Assembly: GCF_039540575.1 (NCBI RefSeq)
Contig: NZ_BAABFC010000029.1
Span: 62,001 to 126,000, forward strand
Source of the DNA: Pseudaeromonas paramecii
Lineage (GTDB): Bacteria > Pseudomonadota > Gammaproteobacteria > Enterobacterales > Aeromonadaceae
Length of the DNA stretch: 64,000 nucleotides
Direction of reading: 5' to 3'
Part shown: positions 1-8,732 of the stretch, piece by piece
Position numbering within the stretch: position 1 is the first letter of the stretch
Layout of the letters: every line of letters begins with the position of its first letter
Made by a program: the position numbers and the translations under genes
Notes under the pieces: generated by a model
Told to the model about the DNA's origin: nothing
Database searches by the model: none
What the model saw: only the letters and a program-made list of their open reading frames with translations

Positions 1-676
1 CCATGATGGCGATGCGACCGGCCATGGTCATGGCCTCCTCCTGGTCGTGGGTCACCATCACGCAGGTCACCCCGACCCGCTCCAGGATATCCACCACTTC
101 CAGCTGCATCTTCTCCCGCAGCTTCTTGTCCAGGGCCCCCATGGGCTCATCCAGCAGCAACAGCTTGGGCCGCTTGGCCAGGGAGCGTGCCAGGGCTACC
201 CGCTGGCGCTGACCACCGGAGAGCTGGTGCGGCTTGCGCTGGGCGAAGGCCTTCATGTGCACCAGATCCAGCATCTCCCCCACCCGCTCGGCGATGTCCT
301 CCTTGGACAGACGATCCTGCTTGAGGCCGAAGGCGATGTTCTGCTCCACCGTCATGTGGGGAAACAGGGCATAGGACTGGAACATCATATTGATGGGGCG
401 CTTGTAGGGCGGCACCTTGGACAAGTCCTGCCCGTCCAGAATGATTTGCCCCTTGGTGGGCGTCTCAAATCCCGCCAGCATGCGCAGCAGGGTGGACTTG
501 CCACAGCCAGACGCCCCCAGGAGGGCAAAAATTTCACCCTTGTTGATAGTCAGGCTGACATCGTCCACCGCAACGGCGCCGTCAAAACTCTTGGTGACAT
601 TGCGAATTTCCAGCAGGGGTTTGGGTTCTGCGGCTGCGACATTCACTCGCGGCTTCACTTGCGATTCTGCGGCCAT
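1..676 (-). CDS. potG: Putrescine ABC transporter ATP-binding subunit PotG (partial, runs off the left edge)
   Basis: ATPase that powers putrescine import at the inner membrane, normally partnered by PotF (periplasmic binding) and PotH/PotI (permeases). The first 225 codons are present and the C-terminal part lies beyond the window. Visible motifs are Walker A GASGCGKST, Q-loop MMFQSYALFPHM, signature LSGGQRQR, Walker B LLLLDEP with the D-loop GALD, and the switch histidine in VTHDQEEA. The ATG at 676 follows GGAGAGATC. It lies 61 bp downstream of potF on the same strand, so the two form a potFG operon. The potG assignment over potA rests on this operon order; the family is certain. Confidence 0.9.
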   Translation of the reverse strand, partial: MAAESQVKPRVNVAAAEPKPLLEIRNVTKSFDGAVAVDDVSLTINKGEIFALLGASGCGKSTLLRMLAGFETPTKGQIILDGQDLSKVPPYKRPINMMFQSYALFPHMTVEQNIAFGLKQDRLSKEDIAERVGEMLDLVHMKAFAQRKPHQLSGGQRQRVALARSLAKRPKLLLLDEPMGALDKKLREKMQLEVVDILERVGVTCVMVTHDQEEAMTMAGRIAIM

Positions 677-737
677 GATCTCTCCATTAACAATCAAGGG
701 GCGTCGATGCGCCCCTGTTAATTATCCAATAATCGGC

Positions 738-1838
738 TTATTTGCCTGTCTTCACCTTGGTCCACTCTCGGGTGATGACGCGATTTACCTTGGCCGGCAA
801 CACCTTGAGGGCGAACATATGGGGCATCATCTCCTCGGTGGGATAGATGTTGGGGTTGGTGCGCAGCGCTTCGTCCACCAGGGGCAAAGAGGCCTTGTTG
901 GCACTGGCATAGGAGACGTAGTTGGACACCTTGGCAATCACCTCCGGCTCCATCAGGTAGTTGATGAAGGCCAGGGCGTTTTCCGGATGCTTGGCATCGG
1001 CAGGAATGGCCAGCATGTCATAGAACATCAGGGCGCCTTCCTTCGGGATCACGTAATCCACCGCCACCCCGTTGTTGGCCTCTTCGGCTCGGGCAGCGGC
1101 TTGCATCACGTCACCTGACCAGCCGATGGCCACACAGATGTCACCGTTGGCCAGGTCGTTGATGTACTGGGAGGAGTGGAAATAGGTGATGTAGGGGCGC
1201 AGGCTGGCCAACAGCTTGCCGGCTTCCTGATAGTCCTTGGGATCCAGGCTGTTGGAGTCTTTGCCCATATAGTGCAGTGCGGTGGCAAAGATCTCGGTGG
1301 GGGCATTCAGGAAGGAGACGCCACACTTGTTCAACTTAGCCAGGTTCTCCGGTTTGAACACGGCGTCCCAGCTGTCCATCTTGAAATCCGGCCCCATGAC
1401 TTCGGCCACCTTCTTGGGGTTGAAGCCGATGCCGGTGGTGCCACCCAGGTAGGGGATGGAGTGGGCATTGTCCGGATCCTTGTCCGCCAGCAGCTTCATG
1501 GCCACCGGATCCATGTTCTTCAGATTGGGCAGCTTGCTCTTGTCCAGGGCCATGAAGACACCGGCTTGGATTTGGCGTGCCAAAAAGTCGGAGCTGGGCA
1601 CCACCAGATCGAAACCTGTGTTGCCGGCCAGCAGCTTGGCTTCCAGCACCTCATTGCTGTCAAACACGTCATAGACGACCTTGATGCCGGTGGCCTTCTC
1701 GAAGTTGGCTACCGTGTCTTCGGCGATGTAATCGCTCCAGTTATAGACATGCAGCACCTTCTCTTCCTGAGCCACGGCACTCCCGATGGACATGGCTGCC
1801 ACCAGGGTCGCGCTAAACATTCCTTTCACAAATGACAT
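738..1838 (-). CDS. potF: Putrescine-binding periplasmic protein PotF
   Basis: Periplasmic solute-binding protein that delivers putrescine to the PotGHI transporter. The protein is 366 residues, close to E. coli PotF. It starts with a signal peptide (residues 1-23, cleavage after AVA-QEE). The mature part opens with VLHVYNWSDYI, the hallmark of the PotD/PotF family, and has GFDLVVPSSDFLARQ and YLGGTTGIGFNP. The ATG at 1838 has the ribosome site AAGGAG. It is the first gene of a leftward operon with potG. Spermidine-specific PotD cannot be fully excluded from sequence alone, but the length and downstream potG favour PotF. Confidence 0.92.
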   Translation of the reverse strand: MSFVKGMFSATLVAAMSIGSAVAQEEKVLHVYNWSDYIAEDTVANFEKATGIKVVYDVFDSNEVLEAKLLAGNTGFDLVVPSSDFLARQIQAGVFMALDKSKLPNLKNMDPVAMKLLADKDPDNAHSIPYLGGTTGIGFNPKKVAEVMGPDFKMDSWDAVFKPENLAKLNKCGVSFLNAPTEIFATALHYMGKDSNSLDPKDYQEAGKLLASLRPYITYFHSSQYINDLANGDICVAIGWSGDVMQAAARAEEANNGVAVDYVIPKEGALMFYDMLAIPADAKHPENALAFINYLMEPEVIAKVSNYVSYASANKASLPLVDEALRTNPNIYPTEEMMPHMFALKVLPAKVNRVITREWTKVKTGK

Positions 1839-2291
1839 GTGTGTCTCCTTGACTTGACATTAAGTTTGCAGCGGGGAAAACCCGGGTATCCCGCTGACCC
1901 ATGTAAGTAAACCCAGCGCATCGGGTTAACTTTAAGCAATAAGCGTGCCCATAAGCAGCAACACATAAACAGTCGTGACTGACCAAATCAGATGACTTCA
2001 GGCGCATTATATTTTGATTTTTTGCAATTGTATTCAAGAAAAATGCTGCCGGCGCCGCAGAGCAAAACCCGCTGTAACCCTTGTGCCACTAAGGTTTGCC
2101 TCACACCCATCCCTCATGAGCACCACCCCTAAAAACCGTCTTTTTATCCGGATATAGCCGGGCGGGATTTTCCCCTCGCCCCAACATCTTGCGCGTGTGC
2201 TGCCTCCTGCGGTTAGTCGGGATTTTTTTACGCATCACAGGCAGGCTTATGGCAAAATTACAGCATCTAATCTGCGCAGAGGCACTGCCCC
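1839..2291. other. Intergenic region between potF and the HDOD gene
   Basis: 453 bp between two divergent genes. It contains the AT-rich putative potF promoter near 2000-2035. The half towards the HDOD gene (2100-2291) has T-rich tracts (for example 2223-2229) but no promoter pair I would defend. No convincing reading frame, RNA gene or repeat was seen. Confidence 0.6.
2006..2011 (-). promoter_or_regulatory. Candidate -10 element for potFG
   Basis: On the minus strand this reads TATAAT, a perfect -10 hexamer, in an AT-rich island 168 bp upstream of the potF start. No good -35 at 16-18 bp is visible; the best at 17 bp is AATACA. The promoter assignment is inference. Confidence 0.4.
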
Positions 2292-3122
2292 ATGTCCATG
2301 GACGAGCTGTTTAGCAAGATCAAGCAACTTCCCGTCATTCCCAAACTGCTGCATGAGCTGATGCAGAGCTTTTCCGACGAAAATGCCCGCATCGACCTCA
2401 TCGCCCAGAAGATTGCCATGGACCAGGTGATCAGTGCCAAGGTGCTTAAGATGGCTAACTCCGCGGCCTATCGTCGCGGCGCTGAGGTTACCTCCATCGA
2501 ACAAGCCGTCATCCGCCTGGGCTTCAACCGCCTGCGCTCCCTGGTGGTGGCCTCCAGCATCATGACCAGTTTCAAGACGCCAGCGAATTTTGATCGCAAC
2601 AAATTTTGGGTGGATACCTTCCAAACCGCCACCATAGCCCGGGCCTTGGCCGCCGAATGCCACCAAATTGAACCAGAAACGGCCTTTACCTGTGCCTTGT
2701 TGCACAATATTGGTGAGCTACTGATCCAATCGGCCCTGCCGGCTGAGGCTGAGCTCATCAACCTGGCCATCAATAAGGGCAGCAGCCGGATCGATGCACA
2801 ACGGGAGATGCTGGGCTTCGATTACAGCCAGGTAGGCGCCGAGTTGGCACAACGCTGGAACCTGTCCGAAAGCTTTGTGCAAGCCATTGCCCAGCAGCTG
2901 GACCCGCTTGAGCATGACCCCGTCAGTCCGGAGGCCGTGCTGATCCGCTTGGCCATGTTTGTTTCCTTTGCCTGGAACGCCGGGGTACCCGCCCACGTCA
3001 TCGTTGCCCGCTTTCCCACCCCCTTGGCGCGCCATCTGGGGATAGAGCCGCAAAATCTGGCGGATCGACTGGAAGAACTTCATCAGCAGGGCAATGCCCT
3101 GGCCAACATGCTGACCAATTGA
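2292..3122 (+). CDS. HDOD-domain signalling protein
   Basis: 276-residue soluble protein made almost entirely of one HDOD domain (about residues 8-205), a relative of the HD phosphohydrolases without the full metal site. Diagnostic stretches are LPVIPKLLHELMQ, DQVISAKVLKMANSAAY, IEQAVIRLGFNRLRSLVVAS and LLHNIGELL, where the canonical HD pair is HN. HDOD proteins act in signalling, often in motility or c-di-GMP networks, and usually lack known enzyme activity; the exact role here is unknown. No signal peptide or membrane segment is present. It is followed at once by malZ, whose start overlaps or nearly abuts this stop, suggesting co-transcription without an obvious functional link. Confidence 0.85.
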   Translation: MSMDELFSKIKQLPVIPKLLHELMQSFSDENARIDLIAQKIAMDQVISAKVLKMANSAAYRRGAEVTSIEQAVIRLGFNRLRSLVVASSIMTSFKTPANFDRNKFWVDTFQTATIARALAAECHQIEPETAFTCALLHNIGELLIQSALPAEAELINLAINKGSSRIDAQREMLGFDYSQVGAELAQRWNLSESFVQAIAQQLDPLEHDPVSPEAVLIRLAMFVSFAWNAGVPAHVIVARFPTPLARHLGIEPQNLADRLEELHQQGNALANMLTN

Positions 3123-3133
3123 GTGACAGACGG

Positions 3134-4972
3134 ATGTCGACCCCCTATTTCTTCCATCCCCAAGTGGCGCCTTGGTTCAAACAAGGCCAGAACGCCGTCA
3201 CCCTGACCCTCTTCTGTGACAAGGAAAGCCGGGTGGATGGCGTCTGGCTCCGCCATGAGCCGGATAATGAAGAAGCCCTGCTCCCCATGCGCCTGACAGG
3301 TCAGCATGGCCATCTGGCGATCTGGCGCGGTGAGCTGCCCCTGCTCAGGGAGCAGGAAACCAGTCTCTACCTGTTCAAGATAGTGAGCGGCGATCGCCAG
3401 TGGTGGCTGCATGCCGGTGGCATCAGCCCCCGCATGCCCGCTCGGGCCGTGCATTTTCGCCTGCATCCCCGCTGTCGTCCGCCCCTCTGGGTGCAGGATC
3501 AGGTGTTCTATCAGATCTTCCCGGATCGCTTCTGCAATGGTGACCCCAGCATCAGCGTCACCGACGGTGAATATCAATACGGCGATGGCCAGCATCCGGT
3601 GATCGCCAAGCCCTGGGGCGCGCCCGTATCCGGACATGGTCAGACCGGCGCCACCGAGTTCTACGGCGGCGATCTGGCCGGCCTGCAGAGCCGTTTGTAT
3701 TACCTGCAGTCCCTGGGGGTCACGGCCCTGTACCTGAACCCGGTGTTCACCTCACCCAGTAACCACAAGTACGATACGGTGGACTACTACCAGGTGGATC
3801 CGCACCTGGGCAACAATGCCCAACTGGCCGATCTCGTTGACAACCTGCATCAGCGTGGCATGCGCATCGTGCTGGATGCGGTGGTGGATCACACCTCGGA
3901 TCAACATCCCTGGTTCGACCGCTTCGGGTCTCAGGGGGCCTATGCCGACCCCGACTCACCCCATCGCCACTTTTACAGCTTTGACGCCAGCGGCGGTTAT
4001 ACCGGCTGGAAGGGCTGCCTGAATCTGCCGAAGCTGGATTTTGCAGCAACCGAGGTGCAGGACATCGTCTATCGCGCCGACAACGCCATACTGCGTCACT
4101 GGCTACGGCCACCCTACCAGATCGATGGCTGGCGATTTGATGTCGCCCACATGCTGGGGGAGCGCGGTACGGCGGCCAACAATGCCCACCATATCCGGGA
4201 AATCCGCAAGGTGGTGAAACAGGAAAATCCCGAGGCCTATCTGCTGGGGGAGCACTTCTTCGAAGCCACTCAATGGTTGCAGGGTGAGCAGGAAGATGGC
4301 GCCATGAATTACTTTGGTTTCGCCCATCCCCTGCGCGCCTTCCTGGCCGGTCTGGACATAGCCTACCAGCCGGTACGCATCAATGCCGCCGAGCTGGATC
4401 AGTGGTTGCGCCAGGCCAGGGCCGGTGTGCCTTACGCCAATCAGCTGGCGCAGCTCAACCTGCTGGATAGCCACGATACGGCTCGCTTCCTCACCCTGCT
4501 GGGGGGTGACCAGGCCCTGATGCGAGCCGCCGTCACCCTATTGTTCACCTATGCGGGGGTGCCCTGCATCTATTACGGTGACGAGATCGGGCTCGAAGGA
4601 GGCAAGGATCCCGATTGCCGCCGCTGCTTCCCCTGGGAAAGCACGGAATGGAATCACCTGCTGCATGATCACTACCGCCGCATGATACGGCTGCGCAAGA
4701 CCCACCCGGCCCTGCGCCGGGGGGACATTCATACCCTGTATGCCGGTGAGCACAGCTTCGTCTTCGCCCGCACCCTGGAGAGCGATGTGGTGATCACAGC
4801 CCTCAATCGCCATCCGGAGAAGGCCCGCACCATGACGCTGCCCATCTGGCAGACCGGCAGCCTGGCCACCCGCTTCACGGACCCGGAAAACCGCGACAAG
4901 TTCGAGGTGGTCAAGGGGGAAATCCAGCTCACCATCCCCCCCAAGACGGCGCGGGTACTGCTGGCCAGCTGA
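3134..4972 (+). CDS. malZ: Maltodextrin glucosidase MalZ
   Basis: Cytoplasmic GH13 enzyme that removes glucose from the reducing end of short maltodextrins. From the ATG at 3134 the protein is 612 residues (E. coli MalZ is about 604). A TTG at 3119 in the same frame, overlapping the HDOD stop, is an alternative. There is an N-terminal beta-sandwich (first ~115 residues) and then the TIM barrel beginning QDQVFYQIFPDRF. The catalytic residues are visible: nucleophile Asp in GWRFDVAH (about residue 336), acid/base Glu in LLGEHFFE, and transition-state Asp in LLDSHDTARF. No other mal genes are in the window. A strong terminator follows. Confidence 0.93.
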   Translation: MSTPYFFHPQVAPWFKQGQNAVTLTLFCDKESRVDGVWLRHEPDNEEALLPMRLTGQHGHLAIWRGELPLLREQETSLYLFKIVSGDRQWWLHAGGISPRMPARAVHFRLHPRCRPPLWVQDQVFYQIFPDRFCNGDPSISVTDGEYQYGDGQHPVIAKPWGAPVSGHGQTGATEFYGGDLAGLQSRLYYLQSLGVTALYLNPVFTSPSNHKYDTVDYYQVDPHLGNNAQLADLVDNLHQRGMRIVLDAVVDHTSDQHPWFDRFGSQGAYADPDSPHRHFYSFDASGGYTGWKGCLNLPKLDFAATEVQDIVYRADNAILRHWLRPPYQIDGWRFDVAHMLGERGTAANNAHHIREIRKVVKQENPEAYLLGEHFFEATQWLQGEQEDGAMNYFGFAHPLRAFLAGLDIAYQPVRINAAELDQWLRQARAGVPYANQLAQLNLLDSHDTARFLTLLGGDQALMRAAVTLLFTYAGVPCIYYGDEIGLEGGKDPDCRRCFPWESTEWNHLLHDHYRRMIRLRKTHPALRRGDIHTLYAGEHSFVFARTLESDVVITALNRHPEKARTMTLPIWQTGSLATRFTDPENRDKFEVVKGEIQLTIPPKTARVLLAS

Positions 4973-5000
4973 CCAACCGGCAACACAACAGACAGACATA

Positions 5001-5032
5001 AAAAAGGCGGAACCCTGGGGTTCCGCCTTTTT
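5001..5032. terminator. Bidirectional terminator between malZ and the Sel1 gene
   Basis: Stem GGCGGAACC / GGTTCCGCC with loop CTGG, flanked by A5 on the left and T5 on the right, so it can stop transcription from malZ and from the convergent Sel1-repeat gene. Confidence 0.92.
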
Positions 5033-5047
5033 CTTCCTGCTACCGCC

Positions 5048-8000
5048 TCAGGACGTGGCCTGCCGCTCATAGAAAGAGGCGGCTTCCTGTTGCGCCTCCA
5101 CCAGCTGGGCCGGTGACATGGCGCGCGCCATGCTGTCCCGCAGGGCTTCGGCCTCGGCTCGGTTGCAGCCGGCAGCCACCGCCAGGGAACTCCATACATA
5201 GGCCTGCTGATTATCCTGCGGCACGCCGTGCCCCTGCTGATAGAGGGTCGCCAAGGCAAACTGGGCCATGGCATGCCCCTGTTCTGCCGCCTTGGTAAAC
5301 AGGGCCGCCGCCTGATGGTAGTACTGGGGCACTCCGCGGCCATTTTGATACATGCTGCCCAGGGCATACTGAGCGGCGGCATGACCACTCTCCGCGGCCT
5401 TGCGATACCAGCTGGCAGCCTGTTGGAAGTCCATCGGCACCACTTGGCCACTTTCGAACATCTTGCCAATGTTGTACTGGGCCTCGCCGAAGCCCTGCTC
5501 CGCAGCCTGCCGGAACAGGTTGAACGCTTGCTGCTCATCCTGCTTGATACCGCGCCCCTGCAGGTAGAGCTCAGCCAAATTGTTCTGCGCTTCAGTGTGC
5601 CCCTGATCCGCGGCCTTGCGATACCAGCTGGCCGCCTGCTGATAGTCGCAGGGCACGCCCAACCCCTGGCTGAACAGCTTGGCCAGATAGTTTTGCGCCT
5701 CGGCCAACCCGGCCTCCGCCACCTTGTGATAACGAGCCAGGGCCTGCTGATAATCCTGTGCCACACCCTGGCCGCGTTCATAGAGCAGCCCAAGATTCAG
5801 CTGGGATTGCAGATGCCCTTGTTCTGCGGCCTTGTTGTACCAATAGGCGGCCTGGCGATACTCCTGTGGCACCCCACGCCCCATGCGGTACATGCTCGCC
5901 AGGATAAACTGCGCCTCCGGCACCCCTTGTTCGGCGGCACGCTGATACCAGCCGGCGGCCTCGCGATAGCTGCGCACCACACCGCGTGCCCGCTCGTACA
6001 TGGCCCCCAGCGACAGCTGGGCCTCGGCATGCCCCTGCTCGGCGGCCTTGGCGTACCAAGCCGCCGCCTTCTGATCGTTCTGCTCGACCCCCAGGCCACG
6101 ATCATACATGCGGCCCAGGATAAACTGCGCCTTGGCTTCGCCCTGCTCCGCCACCTTGGCATACCAGACGGCCGCCTGGCGATCGTCCTGGGCCACGCCC
6201 AGGCCGCGCTCATACATCATGGCGAGATTAAACTGAGCGGCGCTATGGCCTTGTTCCGCTGACTGGCGATAACAGTTAGCGGCCTTCTCCAGATCCACGG
6301 TGACACCGCGACCACGCTCATACAGGGTGCCCAGCTTGAACAGGGCCTTCACGTGCCCCTGGCTGGCGGACTGTTCAAACCAGTGAGCCGCCATCTTGTC
6401 ATCGTGCTTGATGCCCTTGCCCCGTTCGTACATCAACGCCAGGCTAAACTGTGCCTTGACGTGTCCCTGCTCTGCCGCCTTGCGGTACCAGTTCACCGCC
6501 AGCTGATCATCCTGACTGAGGCTACGGCCCAGCTCATACATGCACCCCAGATTGTACTGTGCCTTGGGATGGCCCTGCTCGGCCGCCTTGCGATACCAAA
6601 GCACCGCCAGCTCATCACTGGCATCCACACCGCGTCCTCGCTCGTACATGCCCGCCAGACAGAATTGAGCCTCCGGGTGTCCCTGTTCAGCGGCCGATTG
6701 ATACCACTCGAAAGCCCGCAACAGCTCCTGGGGCGTAGAGGCCCGGGCCTGACCCGTCCCCACCTTCCATGCCACCTTCTGCTGACGACCGGTCACCTCC
6801 AGGCTGTTGTCGACCACCGCATCGGAGAGCGCCGACATGGAGCGCTCAAACATGAAGCCGAGGTTAAACTGGGCATCCACATGCCCCTGTTCGGCCGCCT
6901 TGTTATACCAGTGCAGCGCCTGCTGGAAGTCCTGCTGGATACCCTGCCCCAGACGGAACATCTCACCCAGACGGAACTGGGCCTCACCGACCCCCTGCTC
7001 AGCGGCCCGCAGATAGAGAGCCGCTGCCTGCTGGTGGAACTGGGGAACGCCGCGCCCCTTGTCATACATGGCACCCAGGGCAAATTGCCCCATGGCTAAC
7101 CCCTGTTCGGCACTGCGTCGGTACCAATAGAGGGCTTGCTGATAATCCTGCCCCACCCCGGTGCCGCCTTCGTAGAGTCGTCCCAACTGGAATTGGGCTT
7201 CGGCATTGTCCAGCTCGGCGGCGGACTGGTAGTAGCGCAGGGCGGCAGCCATATCCTGCGTCACACCCCGGCCCTGGCGGTAGAGATTGCCCAGCTCATT
7301 GAGTGCCAGCGCATGGCGCTGTTCTGCGGCACGCTGGAACCACTGCAGGGCCTGAGCCGCCTCGTGCAGCGGGGAATCGGCATTCTGATAGAGGCAGGCC
7401 AGGGCATATTGGGCATCCGCATGGCCGTTTTCTGCGGCCTTACGGAACCAGGAGGCCGCCTGCATCTCATCCCGGGCCACGCCAGTACCTTCGCGGAACA
7501 GGCAACCCAGTTGGAATTGCGCGTCTACGTGTCCTTGCTCGGCCGCCTTGTGTAACCAGAAGGCGCCTTGCGGCACATCCTGCGCCACCCCACGACCGGC
7601 GCGGTACATGGCACCCAGGCGATACTGCGCCTCGGCATCATTGAATTCGGCAGAGCGGCGCAGCTGCTTCATGGTGGTTTCGTCGATGCCATCACCGCTA
7701 TCCCCCATGCGCCAGGTCACCGCTTGCTTGGCGCTGCGGCTGGCCTGAACATCACTGCGGGCAAAACTCTCCAGCAAACTACGCTCAAAATTCTGTTTGG
7801 CCACGAGCTGCTCGTCTGCTGGCGTCCCCGACTCTGCCTGGGGTTCATCGCCCCCTTGCATGGTCCAGCTGACACGTTGCTTGAGCTTGGCCACCTTGGG
7901 CTCCACCTCGGCCAGCACAGGTGTCGCCACGGCGATGGGCTCGGCAACCACCTGTTGTGGTGCCACCAGGGTGGCGGTGTCGGTGGCCGCCTCAGGCTGC

Positions 8001-8323
8001 AGCGCCTGGGCCGTTCTATGCTCCATCTGCCAGCTGACCTTGTGGCTGCTGCGCACCTTCTCCTGAGCCTTTTGCAGCCCCTGCTCGGCGGCACGGCCGT
8101 ACCATTGGCTGGCCAGGGCCACATTCTTAGGGACCCCCTGTCCATTGGCATACATGTTGGCCAGACTGTACTGGGCTACGGCGTGACCCTCTTCGGCCAG
8201 AGGCCGCAAACGGCTCAACGCCTGGGCATAATCGCCACGCTCCAGGGCATCAATTCCCGCTTCCAACTGAGTCGGCATGGGTGAAGAAGTCGTCTTTTTC
8301 ATAGTCAGTCGCCATGTATCCAT
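5048..8323 (-). CDS. Giant Sel1-repeat protein
   Basis: 1091-residue protein built of about 23 Sel1-like repeats of about 36 residues, following the pattern AEQGHxxAQFxLGxMYExGxGVxxDxxxAxxWYxKA. One repeat lies near residues 43-79, then a low-complexity linker (about 100-215), then continuous repeats from about 223 to 1040, interrupted once by an insert at about 495-535. A helical cap ends the protein. No signal peptide or membrane helix is seen, so it is probably cytoplasmic. Such alpha-alpha solenoids bind other proteins; no enzyme domain is visible. A short motif, V-(S/T/A)-W-x-(M/V), occurs at residues 96-100, 151-155, 202-206 and 517-521, always outside the repeats. An ATG at 8302 (start of MKKTTSS) is an alternative start. 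No clear ribosome site is present at either; a palindrome sits just upstream. Function unknown. Confidence 0.85.
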   Translation of the reverse strand: MDTWRLTMKKTTSSPMPTQLEAGIDALERGDYAQALSRLRPLAEEGHAVAQYSLANMYANGQGVPKNVALASQWYGRAAEQGLQKAQEKVRSSHKVSWQMEHRTAQALQPEAATDTATLVAPQQVVAEPIAVATPVLAEVEPKVAKLKQRVSWTMQGGDEPQAESGTPADEQLVAKQNFERSLLESFARSDVQASRSAKQAVTWRMGDSGDGIDETTMKQLRRSAEFNDAEAQYRLGAMYRAGRGVAQDVPQGAFWLHKAAEQGHVDAQFQLGCLFREGTGVARDEMQAASWFRKAAENGHADAQYALACLYQNADSPLHEAAQALQWFQRAAEQRHALALNELGNLYRQGRGVTQDMAAALRYYQSAAELDNAEAQFQLGRLYEGGTGVGQDYQQALYWYRRSAEQGLAMGQFALGAMYDKGRGVPQFHQQAAALYLRAAEQGVGEAQFRLGEMFRLGQGIQQDFQQALHWYNKAAEQGHVDAQFNLGFMFERSMSALSDAVVDNSLEVTGRQQKVAWKVGTGQARASTPQELLRAFEWYQSAAEQGHPEAQFCLAGMYERGRGVDASDELAVLWYRKAAEQGHPKAQYNLGCMYELGRSLSQDDQLAVNWYRKAAEQGHVKAQFSLALMYERGKGIKHDDKMAAHWFEQSASQGHVKALFKLGTLYERGRGVTVDLEKAANCYRQSAEQGHSAAQFNLAMMYERGLGVAQDDRQAAVWYAKVAEQGEAKAQFILGRMYDRGLGVEQNDQKAAAWYAKAAEQGHAEAQLSLGAMYERARGVVRSYREAAGWYQRAAEQGVPEAQFILASMYRMGRGVPQEYRQAAYWYNKAAEQGHLQSQLNLGLLYERGQGVAQDYQQALARYHKVAEAGLAEAQNYLAKLFSQGLGVPCDYQQAASWYRKAADQGHTEAQNNLAELYLQGRGIKQDEQQAFNLFRQAAEQGFGEAQYNIGKMFESGQVVPMDFQQAASWYRKAAESGHAAAQYALGSMYQNGRGVPQYYHQAAALFTKAAEQGHAMAQFALATLYQQGHGVPQDNQQAYVWSSLAVAAGCNRAEAEALRDSMARAMSPAQLVEAQQEAASFYERQATS

Positions 8324-8732
8324 AGATAGAAGGCCGGGCCTTCATCGGGATGGGTAAAGAGTGGGCCCGCTGATGCTCACTCACTGTTGTTATTAATGTC
8401 AGTCAATCGAAACCCTTGGCGGACGCGGCTCGCAAAATTTGCGCTGCGACAACAGTGCTGGGCCGGCCGAATGGAAGAGAGTAAAGGCAATTTAAGTGAG
8501 AATGCTTGCCAGCCTTTCCGTGTCTGTTGCGGGTGCGCTATCCATTGCACTTGCCGGGTAACCCCACACCCGGCCAGACAAAACAGAGGGTGGTGGAGGT
8601 CAATGCGCCGAGCCATATGAGTCGGATTGTTTATTGCACATTCATAGTACATCGCCACCCGGAACTTGTCCGACCCCAAGCGTCGGGATTTTGATCTGCC
8701 CCACACAACCCCAGATCGGCTAGACACTGGAT
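8324..8732. other. Intergenic region between metR and the Sel1 gene
   Basis: 409 bp between two leftward genes. It contains the palindrome at 8329-8343, an imperfect hairpin at 8553-8574 (GCCGGGT / ACCCGGC, no T-run), and a small inverted repeat CCGAC / GTCGG near 8670-8686 downstream of metR. A 116-codon open frame on the minus strand here has no ribosome site and a composition unlike a real protein. I see no defensible gene. Confidence 0.55.
8329..8343. repeat. Perfect 15-bp palindrome in the leader of the Sel1 gene
   Basis: GAAGGCCGGGCCTTC, two 7-bp arms around one base. It ends 5 bp before the first ATG (8323) and 26 bp before the second (8302), where a ribosome-binding site would be expected. 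It could be an operator or an RNA hairpin that affects translation. Confidence 0.5.

Noticed and set aside
8377..8727. 116-codon minus-strand frame between metR and the Sel1 gene
   Set aside because: No ribosome site and no family resemblance; it covers a hairpin and other non-coding features.
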